From an uncultured Fusobacterium sp. (lineage in GTDB: Bacteria; Fusobacteriota; Fusobacteriia; Fusobacteriales; Fusobacteriaceae), in the NCBI RefSeq assembly GCF_905200055.1, contig NZ_CAJKIS010000003.1, positions 27,298 through 91,297 of the forward strand: 64,000 nucleotides of DNA, in the 5' to 3' direction. A program made the position numbers and the translations under genes. Each line of letters starts with the position of its first letter. The first letter of the stretch is position 1. Below the pieces are notes generated by a model. It saw only the letters and a program-made list of their open reading frames with translations. It was not told where the DNA came from and made no database searches. This document shows, piece by piece, positions 34,825 through 43,697 of the stretch.

Positions 34825-34853
34825 ATAATACAAAAATGTCATCTTGTGTACAA
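34825..34853 (-). promoter_or_regulatory. Promoter of the second FucO-like gene
   Basis: On the minus strand TTGTAC (34853-34848) and TATTAT (34830-34825) are 17 bp apart. A short leader with GGAGGG follows. Confidence 0.6.
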
Positions 34854-34888
34854 AAAAGCAAGAATATAAAGAAATAATTTATTTAATC

Positions 34889-36472
34889 TTATTTAATATA
34901 CAAATAAGATGCTGGACCTATAGGTAGTTCTAAGAAATACCATACTACCATCATAAACACCATTGTAAACAGTATTGTCATAGAATATGGTAATGTTAAA
35001 GAGAATATTGTTCCAAATCCTGCTTCACTTTCACCTGGTTTTTTACCTCTTTCCAAATCATATTGAGCCATTAATCCTAATATTACTGGTATTGCATGTT
35101 GAGCAGGTGAAATTATATTAGTCGCTGAATCCCCTATTCTAAATGCTAATTGTGCAAAAGCAGGTGAAATATTTAATAGAGTAAACATAGGAACTATCAT
35201 TGGTGATAATAATATCCATTTTGTTGATCCTGATGTCATAAATGGATTAATTAATGTTGTTATAAATACAACCATTAAAAGTAAAGGTAATGGTCCTACA
35301 TTTGCACTTTTTAATATAAACGAACCTTTTATTGCTAAAATCTTAAAGATGTTACTTCTATTTAAAAGGTGTAAAAATAGTGCTGAAGTAAGAGTTGTTA
35401 CTAATAATGGTACTGCCTTTGAAACACCTGATTGTAAACATTGAGGTAGATCTTTTAAAGATTTAATTTTTCCTATTCCTATTCCAAATCCTATTCCTAT
35501 TGAACAAAATAGGAAGAATAATATAGGAACTATTGCTGATAATAGTGGAGATTTTGGTAAAAATTCTCCAGCTTCATTTCTAAAGAATGCTCCTTGTGGT
35601 AAACATAAAACAAGCATTACAGCAATAAATATTAATAATCCATAAAATGAGTATCTTAACCCTCTGTGTTCTTCAGGTTTTAATTTATACTCTTCTAATA
35701 GATTGGCATCATTACTTATAACTTTTTCATCTGGCATAAGTTTTACTATAAATTTTTCAGTTACAAAAGTTAATGAAATTGTTAAAAATACTGTTGATGC
35801 TGCCATAAAATAATAGTTACATAATGGGCTTATAGACATATCTACTCCCATTCCTTCCATAGCTTGTTCTGTAATTCCTGCTAATAATGCATCAGTTCCT
35901 GCAACAAATATATTAGCTGTAAATCCTCCACTACAAGCAGCAAATCCCAATATTATTCCAAGCTTTGGATTTCTTCCTAAAGATGCAAATAACACTCCCC
36001 CTATTGTCAATGATAAAATTGTTCCAGCATCAGACATAACACTAGCATTGACACCAACAAATACTAAAGCTGCTGTTATTAAGCTTTTTGGAGCATTTAG
36101 AAGATATCTTCTCATCAATGCATTAAAAAATCCTGTTGATTCTAAGAATCCTATTGCCATCATCATTATCAAAACTATTTTTAATGCTGGAAATGTAACA
36201 TAAATATCAGGAAGGTTTATTAATGCTTCTCTCATTTCAGAAAAAGTCAGCAGATTAACTACTTGTACTAAAACTGTTTTTGCTCCTTCTCCTGCTTTTC
36301 CTTCAACTAAATATGAGGCCTCAAAACCTACTTTTGATAAAATATAAGATACTACTAAGGTAATTAATATAAAATATCCAAATAAAATAAATGGATGTGG
36401 CAGTTTATTTCCCACTCTTTCAACTACTTTTATAAATTTCATAATTGAATTATTTTTTTTGACTTCCTCCAT
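34889..36472 (-). CDS. AbgT-family transporter (second, divergent from the first)
   Basis: This 527-residue membrane protein has about a dozen segments. AbgT hallmarks include KVVERVGNKLPHPFILFGYF, GVNASVMSDAGTILSLTIGG, ANIFVAGTDALLAGITEQAM, STKWILLSPMIVPMF and RIGDSATNIISPAQHAIPVI. It differs clearly from the AbgT carrier at 7.1-8.6 kb, so a different substrate is likely. A strong promoter (36514-36541) precedes it. Its substrate is unknown; the family includes p-aminobenzoyl-glutamate carriers. Confidence 0.88.
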   Translation of the reverse strand: MEEVKKNNSIMKFIKVVERVGNKLPHPFILFGYFILITLVVSYILSKVGFEASYLVEGKAGEGAKTVLVQVVNLLTFSEMREALINLPDIYVTFPALKIVLIMMMAIGFLESTGFFNALMRRYLLNAPKSLITAALVFVGVNASVMSDAGTILSLTIGGVLFASLGRNPKLGIILGFAACSGGFTANIFVAGTDALLAGITEQAMEGMGVDMSISPLCNYYFMAASTVFLTISLTFVTEKFIVKLMPDEKVISNDANLLEEYKLKPEEHRGLRYSFYGLLIFIAVMLVLCLPQGAFFRNEAGEFLPKSPLLSAIVPILFFLFCSIGIGFGIGIGKIKSLKDLPQCLQSGVSKAVPLLVTTLTSALFLHLLNRSNIFKILAIKGSFILKSANVGPLPLLLMVVFITTLINPFMTSGSTKWILLSPMIVPMFTLLNISPAFAQLAFRIGDSATNIISPAQHAIPVILGLMAQYDLERGKKPGESEAGFGTIFSLTLPYSMTILFTMVFMMVVWYFLELPIGPASYLYIK

Positions 36473-36513
36473 TTTTCCCCTCCGTTTTAATATAGTTTAA
36501 AAGTTTTTTCTAT

Positions 36514-36541
36514 ATTATATAATACATTTTGCAAATGTCAA
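36514..36541 (-). promoter_or_regulatory. Strong promoter of the second AbgT gene
   Basis: On the minus strand a consensus TTGACA (36541-36536) and a consensus TATAAT (36519-36514) are 16 bp apart. Confidence 0.8.
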
Positions 36542-36660
36542 GTATATTTTATTCTATTTAAGAACATAATGTTTTATTTTCATTTGTAATATATTTTTAA
36601 ATAAATTTTTACTCTTAATAATCCTATTATAAAACTTTTATTTTTATAATTTCCTTAGGA

Positions 36661-36696
36661 ACAAAAAAAAGGTGTTGATACTACTATCAACACCTT
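36661..36696 (-). terminator. Terminator of the rnf operon
   Basis: AAGGTGTTGATA and TATCAACACCTT form a 12-bp stem around CTAC. On the minus strand it is followed by eight T residues, 22 bp after the rnfB stop. Confidence 0.92.
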
Positions 36697-36717
36697 CCAG
36701 ATTAATATTAACTCTAA

Positions 36718-37719
36718 CTAATCTCTTGTTGCTACTACATTCATTTTAATAGCTTTTAATTTACATTTATCAAAGCATAATCCACAACCAATACATTTTG
36801 CTGGATCTACTTTATGTTTCCCTTTTAATTCTCCTTCAATAGCTCCAACTGGACATACTTTTGCACACATTGTACATCCTACACATTTATCTTCTATTAT
36901 TTCAGCTTTCTTTATCTCTTTAATTTCGCTTTTAATAGCTCCTGTAGGACATTTTCCTGCACATAATCCACATTGGATACATTTTGCTGGATCTATCTTA
37001 GCTAAGTTATTTTCAACTGTGATAGCTCCAACTGGACATGCTTTTGCACACATTCCACAACCGATACAAGCTGTTGAACAAGCTTTTCTAGCAACTGCCC
37101 CTTTATCTTTAGAAGAACAAGCAACAGTAACTTTTTTACTTTGAGGTAGCATAGCTATAACTTTCTTAGGACAAGTTTTTTGACATAGTCCACAAGAGAT
37201 ACATTTATCTTCATTAACTTCTGCTATTCCTCTTTCATTAACTTTAATAGCTCCAACTGGACATACTTTTTCACAGTCTCCATGTCCTAGACATGAATAC
37301 ATACATGATTTATCTCCACCAGCATAAAGCATCATAGCTGCACAAGTTTGTAATTCTCCATCAAATTCATATATCTTAGTTGTTTTAGTATTATCCCCTT
37401 GACATAATACTTTTGCAACGATTTTTTCATCAGATACTTCTACAGATGCACCCATAATTTCTCCGATTTTAGCTGCTACAGCTCCTCCTCCTGGAGCACA
37501 AAGTGACATTGCTGCCCCTTCATTTACGATAGCTGCTGCATATCCAGAACATCCTGGAAATCCACATCCTCCACAGTTTGCACCTGGAAGGACACCCATT
37601 ATTGCTTCAATCTTAGGATCAACTTCAATCTCGAACTTCATTGAAGCAAATGCTAAGAATAACCCCATAGCAAGCCCTGTTAGTCCTAACACTATAGCAG
37701 GCATCATTATTGCTTCCAT
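36718..37719 (-). CDS. rnfB: Rnf complex subunit B (ferredoxin-type)
   Basis: This 333-residue subunit takes electrons from reduced ferredoxin. An N-terminal membrane segment is followed by the Fe4S4 domain CGGCGFPGCSGYAAA. Six ferredoxin-like motifs then follow, for example CISCGLCQKTCP, CIGCGMCAKACP, CIQCGLCAGKCP, CVGCTMCAKVCP and CIGCGLCFDKC, so up to seven clusters are possible, as in the long RnfB of Clostridia-type complexes. I chose the ATG at 37719 after GGAGGTTAAT; a TTG at 37731 would include the ribosome site. It is the last gene of the operon. Confidence 0.94.
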   Translation of the reverse strand: MEAIMMPAIVLGLTGLAMGLFLAFASMKFEIEVDPKIEAIMGVLPGANCGGCGFPGCSGYAAAIVNEGAAMSLCAPGGGAVAAKIGEIMGASVEVSDEKIVAKVLCQGDNTKTTKIYEFDGELQTCAAMMLYAGGDKSCMYSCLGHGDCEKVCPVGAIKVNERGIAEVNEDKCISCGLCQKTCPKKVIAMLPQSKKVTVACSSKDKGAVARKACSTACIGCGMCAKACPVGAITVENNLAKIDPAKCIQCGLCAGKCPTGAIKSEIKEIKKAEIIEDKCVGCTMCAKVCPVGAIEGELKGKHKVDPAKCIGCGLCFDKCKLKAIKMNVVATRD

Positions 37720-37736
37720 ATTAACCTCCAAAATAT

Positions 37737-38321
37737 TTATATTTGCATTCCACTGAATCCCATAAATGCCATTGCTAGTAATCCTGCTGAAATAAATGCA
37801 ATAGGAATACCTTTAAATGGTGCTGGGATTGCTGAGTATTCTATTCTTTCTCTAATTCCTGCTAATAATACTAATGCAAGTGAGAATCCAACAGCAACTG
37901 AGAATCCATTTACTAAAGTTTCAATAAAATTATATCCTTCTTGAATATTAATAATTGCTACCCCTAGTACAGCACAGTTAGTTGTGATAAGAGGTAAGAA
38001 TACTCCTAGAGCTTTATATAAACCTGGTGATGTTTTAGCAATAGCCATTTCAACGAATTGAACTAGAGCTGCTATTATCAGGATAAAAGCTATAGTTTGT
38101 AGATATCCTAATCCAAACGGATCTAATAAAAAGTGATATACAAGCCAAGTTATTCCAGAAGCAATAGTAATAACAAATGTTACTGCCATTCCCATTCCTA
38201 GAGAAGCATCTACTTTTTTAGAAACTCCCATAAATGGACAACATCCTAAGAACTTAGCAAAGATAACGTTATTTATAAAAATTGAACCTATAATAATACT
38301 AAAAAGACTTCCGAAACTCAC
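37737..38321 (-). CDS. rnfA: Rnf complex subunit A
   Basis: This 194-residue membrane subunit has six predicted segments. It has the paired conserved Cys regions INNVIFAKFLGCCPFMGVS and ITTNCAVLGVA, which hold an iron-sulfur cluster within the membrane in RnfA/RnfE. Part of the ion-pumping ferredoxin:NAD+ oxidoreductase. It starts 3 bp before the rnfE gene ends. Confidence 0.94.
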   Translation of the reverse strand: MSFGSLFSIIIGSIFINNVIFAKFLGCCPFMGVSKKVDASLGMGMAVTFVITIASGITWLVYHFLLDPFGLGYLQTIAFILIIAALVQFVEMAIAKTSPGLYKALGVFLPLITTNCAVLGVAIINIQEGYNFIETLVNGFSVAVGFSLALVLLAGIRERIEYSAIPAPFKGIPIAFISAGLLAMAFMGFSGMQI

Positions 38322-38323
38322 GA

Positions 38324-38932
38324 TTATCCCTCCCTACTTTTTTTCATTTCAAGATAGTTTAGGAATGCTTTGATACAAGCTATTGTAAAGAAAGCTCCTG
38401 GAGCTAATATGAATATAAGAGCTGGTGAATAACTAGCTGGTGCTACTCTTATACCAAACACTGTTCCATTTCCTAAGATTTCTCTAATAATTCCTAAAAC
38501 TGTTAAAGAAAGAGTAAATCCAAGTCCTGATCCAATTCCATCTAAGAAAGATGCAAATACACCATTTTTAGAAGCAAAACTTTCTGCTCTTCCAAGTACG
38601 ATACAGTTAACAACTATAAGAGGGATAAATAATCCTAATACTTTGTAAAGATCAGGAGTATAAGCCTTCATTACCATTTCAACTATTGTAACTAGTGATG
38701 CAATGATCATAATAAATGCTGGGATTCTTACTTGATCTGGAATTAATTTCTTAAATGCAGAAATTAATAGGTTTGAAAAAGCAAGAACTGCTATAACTGC
38801 AAGTCCCATTGATAATCCGTTCATAGCTGAACTTGTTACCCCTAGTGTAGGACAAAGTCCTAAGAATAATACAAATATCGGGTTTTCTTTAAAAATTCCA
38901 GATACTATTATCTTTCCATAATTAGTTTTCAT
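38324..38932 (-). CDS. rnfE: Rnf complex subunit E
   Basis: This 202-residue membrane subunit is paralogous to RnfA, with the Cys regions FVLFLGLCPTLGVTSS and LIVVNCIVLGRAESFASKNG. Six segments are predicted. It is packed against rnfG and rnfA with almost no gaps. Confidence 0.94.
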   Translation of the reverse strand: MKTNYGKIIVSGIFKENPIFVLFLGLCPTLGVTSSAMNGLSMGLAVIAVLAFSNLLISAFKKLIPDQVRIPAFIMIIASLVTIVEMVMKAYTPDLYKVLGLFIPLIVVNCIVLGRAESFASKNGVFASFLDGIGSGLGFTLSLTVLGIIREILGNGTVFGIRVAPASYSPALIFILAPGAFFTIACIKAFLNYLEMKKSREG

Positions 38933-39466
38933 CTATTTTCTCACCCCGTTTTCATAAGCTGTTAATGTTCTCATTAGACCATCATAAACAGCTTTTGGAG
39001 ATATTGTTGCTCCTGCGAAAGCATCAACAGATTTATTGAATTCATGAGTTTTATCTTCTCCGATCCAATGATCTTGCCACTCTCTCTCTTGAACTTTAGC
39101 TCCTAGTCCTGGAGTTTCTTGACATCCTATGATATCCATTCCAGCTATTTTACCATCTTTTGTTATTCCCATAACCCATTTAATATCTCCACCATATCCT
39201 GGTTGAGCTACAGTTGTAACATATCCTACAAGTTCTCCACCTTCATTATATCCTGGTATAAATTCAAGTCCTTCAGTTGTAACAGCTTCATCTTGTTTAA
39301 AGCTTTTTGCTACAGATAAAACTTTCATTCTAGCTTGGTTAACTGTTTTTAATTCATTTTCTTGAATTACAGTTTTAGTAAAGTCGTTTACAGCTCCTAA
39401 AACTCCTGCTGAAACAGCTGCAATTATTAAAAGAACTGCTCCATAGTGTACAAATCTATTTTTCAT
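38933..39466 (-). CDS. rnfG: Rnf complex subunit G (covalent FMN)
   Basis: This 177-residue subunit has one N-terminal membrane anchor (YGAVLLIIAAVSAGVLGAV) and an external FMN-binding domain. The flavinylation site is in VDAFAGATISPKAV; the Thr after GA is the expected FMN attachment residue. The usual Ser or Thr before GAT is Ala here. It overlaps rnfD by about 11 bp. Confidence 0.93.
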   Translation of the reverse strand: MKNRFVHYGAVLLIIAAVSAGVLGAVNDFTKTVIQENELKTVNQARMKVLSVAKSFKQDEAVTTEGLEFIPGYNEGGELVGYVTTVAQPGYGGDIKWVMGITKDGKIAGMDIIGCQETPGLGAKVQEREWQDHWIGEDKTHEFNKSVDAFAGATISPKAVYDGLMRTLTAYENGVRK

Positions 39467-40397
39467 TAGACTTCACCTCACCAAATTTTTTAGGCTTAGT
39501 ATATCTATTGATTAAAGGTACTACTCCGTTCATAATAAGAATTGAGTAAGCAACACCTTCAGGATATCCACCTTTCATTCTAATTAGTGATATTAATAAT
39601 CCTAGTAATAAAGCAAATATAATTTTTCCTTTTTCTGTATGAGGACTTGTTACCATGTCAGTTGCCATGAAGAAAGCTCCTAAGAATAATCCTCCAGAAA
39701 GAATATGCATTACAGGATCTCCACCCATTGCCCAAGTAAGTACAAATACAGTACCAATTATTATTGCAGGAACTTTCCAATCTATTTGTTTTTTATAGAT
39801 TAAGTATACTCCTCCAATTAATAGAGCTAGTGCAGAAGTTTCTCCTAAACATCCTCCCATTTTTCCAATAAGAGCTTGTACATATTGGTTTCCTTCTGCT
39901 ATTAGTGTAGGATCTGCTGAAAGTCCTCTCATTGAAGTAAGAACTGTAGCTCCTCCCTTTCCATCTAATGTGAAAGTTGTAATAGCTACTGGCCATGAAG
40001 CTTGAACAAATGCTCTTCCTACTAATGCAGGGTTGAATACGTTATGTCCTAACCCTCCGAAAACCATTTTTCCAAGAGCTATAGCTACTACTGATCCAAC
40101 TATAACATAAGGTAAAGCCATGTTTACTGGAATAACGAAAGAAAATAAAATACCTGTTAGAACAGCACTTCCATCAAATACTGATATCTCCTGTCCCATT
40201 ACTTTTTGACAAATAAACTCTGTAACAATACATGATAAAATAGCAACTGCTGTTACAATTACGGCTCTGATTCCGAATACATAAACAGCAACTAAAAATG
40301 CTGGTATCAATGCTATTATTACATCATACATTACTTTTTCAACTGTTTCTGATGTTCTTATATGAGGTGATGGCCCCATTTTTAAAATACTAGACAC
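39456..40397 (-). CDS. rnfD: Rnf complex subunit D (covalent FMN)
   Basis: This 313-residue membrane subunit has about nine segments. It begins with the family mark MGPSPHIRTSETVEKVMYDV. The flavinylation motif DGKGGATVLTSM lies in a loop near residue 175, and the ion-path regions NVFNPALVGRAFV and GGDPVMHILSGG follow the family. It overlaps rnfG at its end. Confidence 0.94.
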   Translation of the reverse strand: MSSILKMGPSPHIRTSETVEKVMYDVIIALIPAFLVAVYVFGIRAVIVTAVAILSCIVTEFICQKVMGQEISVFDGSAVLTGILFSFVIPVNMALPYVIVGSVVAIALGKMVFGGLGHNVFNPALVGRAFVQASWPVAITTFTLDGKGGATVLTSMRGLSADPTLIAEGNQYVQALIGKMGGCLGETSALALLIGGVYLIYKKQIDWKVPAIIIGTVFVLTWAMGGDPVMHILSGGLFLGAFFMATDMVTSPHTEKGKIIFALLLGLLISLIRMKGGYPEGVAYSILIMNGVVPLINRYTKPKKFGEVKSNEK

Positions 40398-40426
40398 TTG
40401 TACCCTCCTAATAACCTAAATTTCTT

Positions 40427-41737
40427 TTATTTTTTCATTGCTCTTAATTTTGATTTACCGATTTTAATAGCTTCTGTTAATGGTCTATTAGCTGGACAGA
40501 TATAAGCACATGAACCACATTCAATACAATCCATTAAGTTATATTTTCCAATCTCTTCCCATTGTTCAAAAGCTGCTAATCTTGCAAACATAAGAGGTTC
40601 AAGTCCCATAGGACAAGCTCCTACACATTTTCCACAACCGATACAAGCTTTTGGTTTGTATGGATTTGTCTCTTCTTTTGTAAGTGCAAGAAGTCCAGAA
40701 GTTCCTTTAATAACAGGAGCTTCTTCAGAGAATTGAGCCATTCCCATCATAGGTCCTCCCATTACAAGTTTATCTACTATCTCTCTGTTTACTCCACAGT
40801 GATCTAGTATATAAGAGAATGGTGTTCCTATTGCTACCTTAACATTTTTTGGATTAGCTATTGCTTTTCCTGAAACTGTAACAACCTTTTCAATTAGAGG
40901 AATTCCATTTACTAATCCTTCATAGATTGCAGCTGCTGTACCAGTATTTTGAACTACTACTCCTACAGCTGATGGAAGTTTTCCAGATGGAACTTCTCTA
41001 TTTAAAACTGCTTTAATTAATTGTTTTTCTCCTCCTTGAGGATATTTTGTTTTTAAAGGTGCAATCTCAATTCCTGTTCCTTCTGCTGCTTTTTTCATAG
41101 AAGCTATAGCTTCAGGTTTATTTTCTTCAATACCAACAATTGCTGTTTCTACACCAAGAATTTTTTTAATGATTTTAATACCATTAATTATACTTTCTGG
41201 ATGTTCAAGCATAAGTCTATTATCTGAGTTTAAGTATGGTTCGCACTCTGCTCCATTTAATAGTAAAGTATCGATTTTCACATCTGCTGGTGGATTAAGT
41301 TTTATATGAGTAGGGAAACTTGCCCCTCCAATACCTACTATTCCTTTCTCTCTAATCATTGCTAATAATTCTTTTTTGTCAGCAGTTTCCCAATTTTCAA
41401 TTTTTGGTAACTCTGCCCAAGTTTCTTCGCCATCATTTTCAATCATGATAGTTTTAATTCTTCCCATTAGTGGAAATACGTGTTCTTCTATTTTCTTTAC
41501 TGTTCCACTTACTGGTGAATGTATAGGAGATGTTAAAAATCCTTGAGAGTCAGCAATCTTTTGCCCTTTAAGAACTTTATCTCCAATTGCTACTATTGGA
41601 TCTAGTGGTGATCCTATGTGTTGTAATAAAGCTATATACAACATCTTTGGTGCTGCTAGTTTTTCAACTGGCATATTTTCTGTCTGAAGTTTATTTTCAG
41701 GCGGATGTACTCCTCCTCTGAAACCAAAAAATCTCAT
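40427..41737 (-). CDS. rnfC: Rnf complex subunit C (NADH/FMN site)
   Basis: This 436-residue subunit is the NAD-reducing end of the complex. It has FRGGVHPPENKLQTE at the start, the flavin/nucleotide region GIGGASFPTHIKL and LLLNGAECEPYLNSD, and two C-terminal [4Fe-4S] motifs, CIGCGKCVGACP and CIECGSCAYICP. It is the first gene of rnfCDGEAB. AAAGGAG precedes the ATG. Confidence 0.95.
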   Translation of the reverse strand: MRFFGFRGGVHPPENKLQTENMPVEKLAAPKMLYIALLQHIGSPLDPIVAIGDKVLKGQKIADSQGFLTSPIHSPVSGTVKKIEEHVFPLMGRIKTIMIENDGEETWAELPKIENWETADKKELLAMIREKGIVGIGGASFPTHIKLNPPADVKIDTLLLNGAECEPYLNSDNRLMLEHPESIINGIKIIKKILGVETAIVGIEENKPEAIASMKKAAEGTGIEIAPLKTKYPQGGEKQLIKAVLNREVPSGKLPSAVGVVVQNTGTAAAIYEGLVNGIPLIEKVVTVSGKAIANPKNVKVAIGTPFSYILDHCGVNREIVDKLVMGGPMMGMAQFSEEAPVIKGTSGLLALTKEETNPYKPKACIGCGKCVGACPMGLEPLMFARLAAFEQWEEIGKYNLMDCIECGSCAYICPANRPLTEAIKIGKSKLRAMKK

Positions 41738-41773
41738 ATGAATCTCCTTTCGTAAAGTTAATTTCTACTAATC

Positions 41774-41802
41774 AGTTTACCACATTTATATCCATTTAAC
41801 AA
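41774..41802 (-). promoter_or_regulatory. Promoter of rnfCDGEAB
   Basis: On the minus strand TTGTTA (41802-41797) and TAAACT (41779-41774) are 17 bp apart, with TGG before the -10 box. The leader to rnfC is about 30 bases. Confidence 0.6.
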
Positions 41803-41834
41803 TATCTTTTCACAAATTTTTGAATTCTATCTTT

Positions 41835-42395
41835 CTACTTTTTGTTATATTTCTGCATTATTCTGCCCAATTCAATATCAGCAACCATATCTAATGCACA
41901 TTTAGCAGCATTGTCTATCATTTGATCTACTGCCTCTTGTTCAATTTTATCAAACTGACCTAAGACAAAATCTATAGTATCATTTTTACTTTTTCCTATT
42001 CCACATTTTATACGTAAAAACTCATCTCCCAGATGAGATATAATAGATTTTATTCCATTATGTCCACCTGAACTTCCTTTCTCTTTCACTCTCAATTTTC
42101 CAACTGGCAGATCCATATCATCATAGATTACTATCATATCTTTTTTAGGGTCAATTTTATAAAAATTTACTACTGCTACTATGGAATTACCACTTAAATT
42201 CATAAAAGTCAATGGCTTTAAAAATAAAACTTTTTCTCCATCAATTGTTTTTTCACTAAGTAACCCTTGAAATTTCTCTCTTTCCATACTTATATTTAAT
42301 TCTTTTTGTAAATGGTTAATAACTTCAAACCCCACATTGTGTCTTGTCTTTGCGTATTTATCTCCAGGGTTTCCAAGTCCAACTACTAATTTCAT
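41835..42395 (-). CDS. pth: Peptidyl-tRNA hydrolase
   Basis: This 186-residue enzyme frees tRNA from peptidyl-tRNA that drops off ribosomes. It has the signature GLGNPGDKYAKTRHNVGFEV with catalytic His20, FLKPLTFMNLSGNS and VIYDDMDLPVGKLRVKEKGS. It stands between the second serine dehydratase gene and the rnf operon, with AGGAAG before the ATG. Confidence 0.95.
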   Translation of the reverse strand: MKLVVGLGNPGDKYAKTRHNVGFEVINHLQKELNISMEREKFQGLLSEKTIDGEKVLFLKPLTFMNLSGNSIVAVVNFYKIDPKKDMIVIYDDMDLPVGKLRVKEKGSSGGHNGIKSIISHLGDEFLRIKCGIGKSKNDTIDFVLGQFDKIEQEAVDQMIDNAAKCALDMVADIELGRIMQKYNKK

Positions 42396-42423
42396 CTCAT
42401 CTTCCTTTCTCTATAAAAGTTTA

Positions 42424-42451
42424 AAGAGGAAAACTATATAGCTTTCCTCTT
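42424..42451 (-). terminator. Possible terminator after the second serine dehydratase gene
   Basis: AAGAGGAAA and TTTCCTCTT form a 9-bp stem with the self-complementary CTATATAG inside. The minus-strand tail TTAAACTTTT is moderately T-rich. Confidence 0.55.
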
Positions 42452-42471
42452 ATCAACTTTTCAATTATTTT

Positions 42472-43680
42472 TTAACATTCTGCATTAAACCGAAATTTTG
42501 CCAATCCACCTAAAGATGTCTCTTTATACTCTTGTTTTAAATCCTTTCCTGTTTCACCCATAGTTATTACAACTTGATCAAAAGAAACAGTGTGTTTTCC
42601 ATCTGTGTATAAGCTATATGCTGCTGAATCTAAAGCTCTTGCTGAAGCAGCTGCATTTCTCTCTATACAAGGGATTTGAACATATCCACCAACAGGATCA
42701 CAAGTCAATCCTAGATGGTGCTCTAAAGCCATCTCTGCTGCGTACTCTATCTGATCTAGAGAACCTCCTAATAGGAAACAAGCCATTCCTGCTGCCATTG
42801 CACAAGCTGTTCCAACCTCTGCTTGACAACCTCCCTCAGCACCTGATATAGTTGCATTTTCTTTAACTATATTTCCTATAAGTCCAGCTACTGCTAAACC
42901 TTTTAAAATCTCTTTCTCTGAAAGTTCATATTCTTCTCTCAAAGCATACATAAGCCCAGGAATTATTCCACAAGCTCCACAAGTTGGTGCTGTAACAACT
43001 TTTCCTCCAGCTCCATTTTCCTCTGCAACTGCTAAAGTATAGGCAAATATTCTACCAAGAAATCCTCCTCTACTGTGATTATTTCTTGCTTTTCTATAAA
43101 ATCCTTGAGCTCTTCTTGAAAGTTTCAATGTTCCAGGAAGTACACCTGTTTTATCAATTCCTCTTTCAACAGCCTCTGACATAGCATCCCAAATGATTTT
43201 TAAGAAGTCAAATATTCCCTCTCCTTCAAACTCTGTTACATACTCCCAATACTCTTTTCTCTCTTTTTCACACCAATTTTTAATATCTTCCATCTTTGAA
43301 TATGGATATATTTTTGATGGAGCTCTTCTCTCTTGTCCAAGCTCCATTATAGTTCCTCCACCTACTGAAAATACTAGCCATTCATCTAACATAGCTCCAT
43401 TTTCATCATAGGCTCTAAACTTCATTCCATTAGTGTGATAGTCATAAACAACTTCTGGTAGCCATTTTATCTCTACTGGAATTGGTTTTAAAGTTTCAAT
43501 TATTATCCAGTCTGTAAGATGACCTTTTCCTGTAAGAGCTAGAGATCCATATAATTCTACCTCATATCTTGCTGCCTTTGGATTTTTTTCCTTAAATTTT
43601 TTAGCTGCTCTTTCTGGTCCAATAGTATGTGAACTAGATGGTCCATTTCCCACTTTAAAAAGTTCTCTTAGAGAATCCAT
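42472..43680 (-). CDS. sdaA: L-serine ammonia-lyase, iron-sulfur dependent, single chain (copy 2)
   Basis: This 402-residue protein is clearly homologous to the copy at 12.4-13.6 kb, with the same motifs: GPSSSHTIGPERAAKKF, GSLALTGKGHLTDWIIIETL, TAPTCGACGIIPGLMYAL, GAEGGCQAEVGTACAMAAG and CDPVGGYVQIPCIERNA. The cluster cysteines are all present. It follows pheT by 17 bp in the same direction and may be cotranscribed with pheST, which is an unusual pairing. Having two copies fits growth on amino acids. Confidence 0.92.
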   Translation of the reverse strand: MDSLRELFKVGNGPSSSHTIGPERAAKKFKEKNPKAARYEVELYGSLALTGKGHLTDWIIIETLKPIPVEIKWLPEVVYDYHTNGMKFRAYDENGAMLDEWLVFSVGGGTIMELGQERRAPSKIYPYSKMEDIKNWCEKERKEYWEYVTEFEGEGIFDFLKIIWDAMSEAVERGIDKTGVLPGTLKLSRRAQGFYRKARNNHSRGGFLGRIFAYTLAVAEENGAGGKVVTAPTCGACGIIPGLMYALREEYELSEKEILKGLAVAGLIGNIVKENATISGAEGGCQAEVGTACAMAAGMACFLLGGSLDQIEYAAEMALEHHLGLTCDPVGGYVQIPCIERNAAASARALDSAAYSLYTDGKHTVSFDQVVITMGETGKDLKQEYKETSLGGLAKFRFNAEC

Positions 43681-43697
43681 TTGTGTCCCTCCTAATG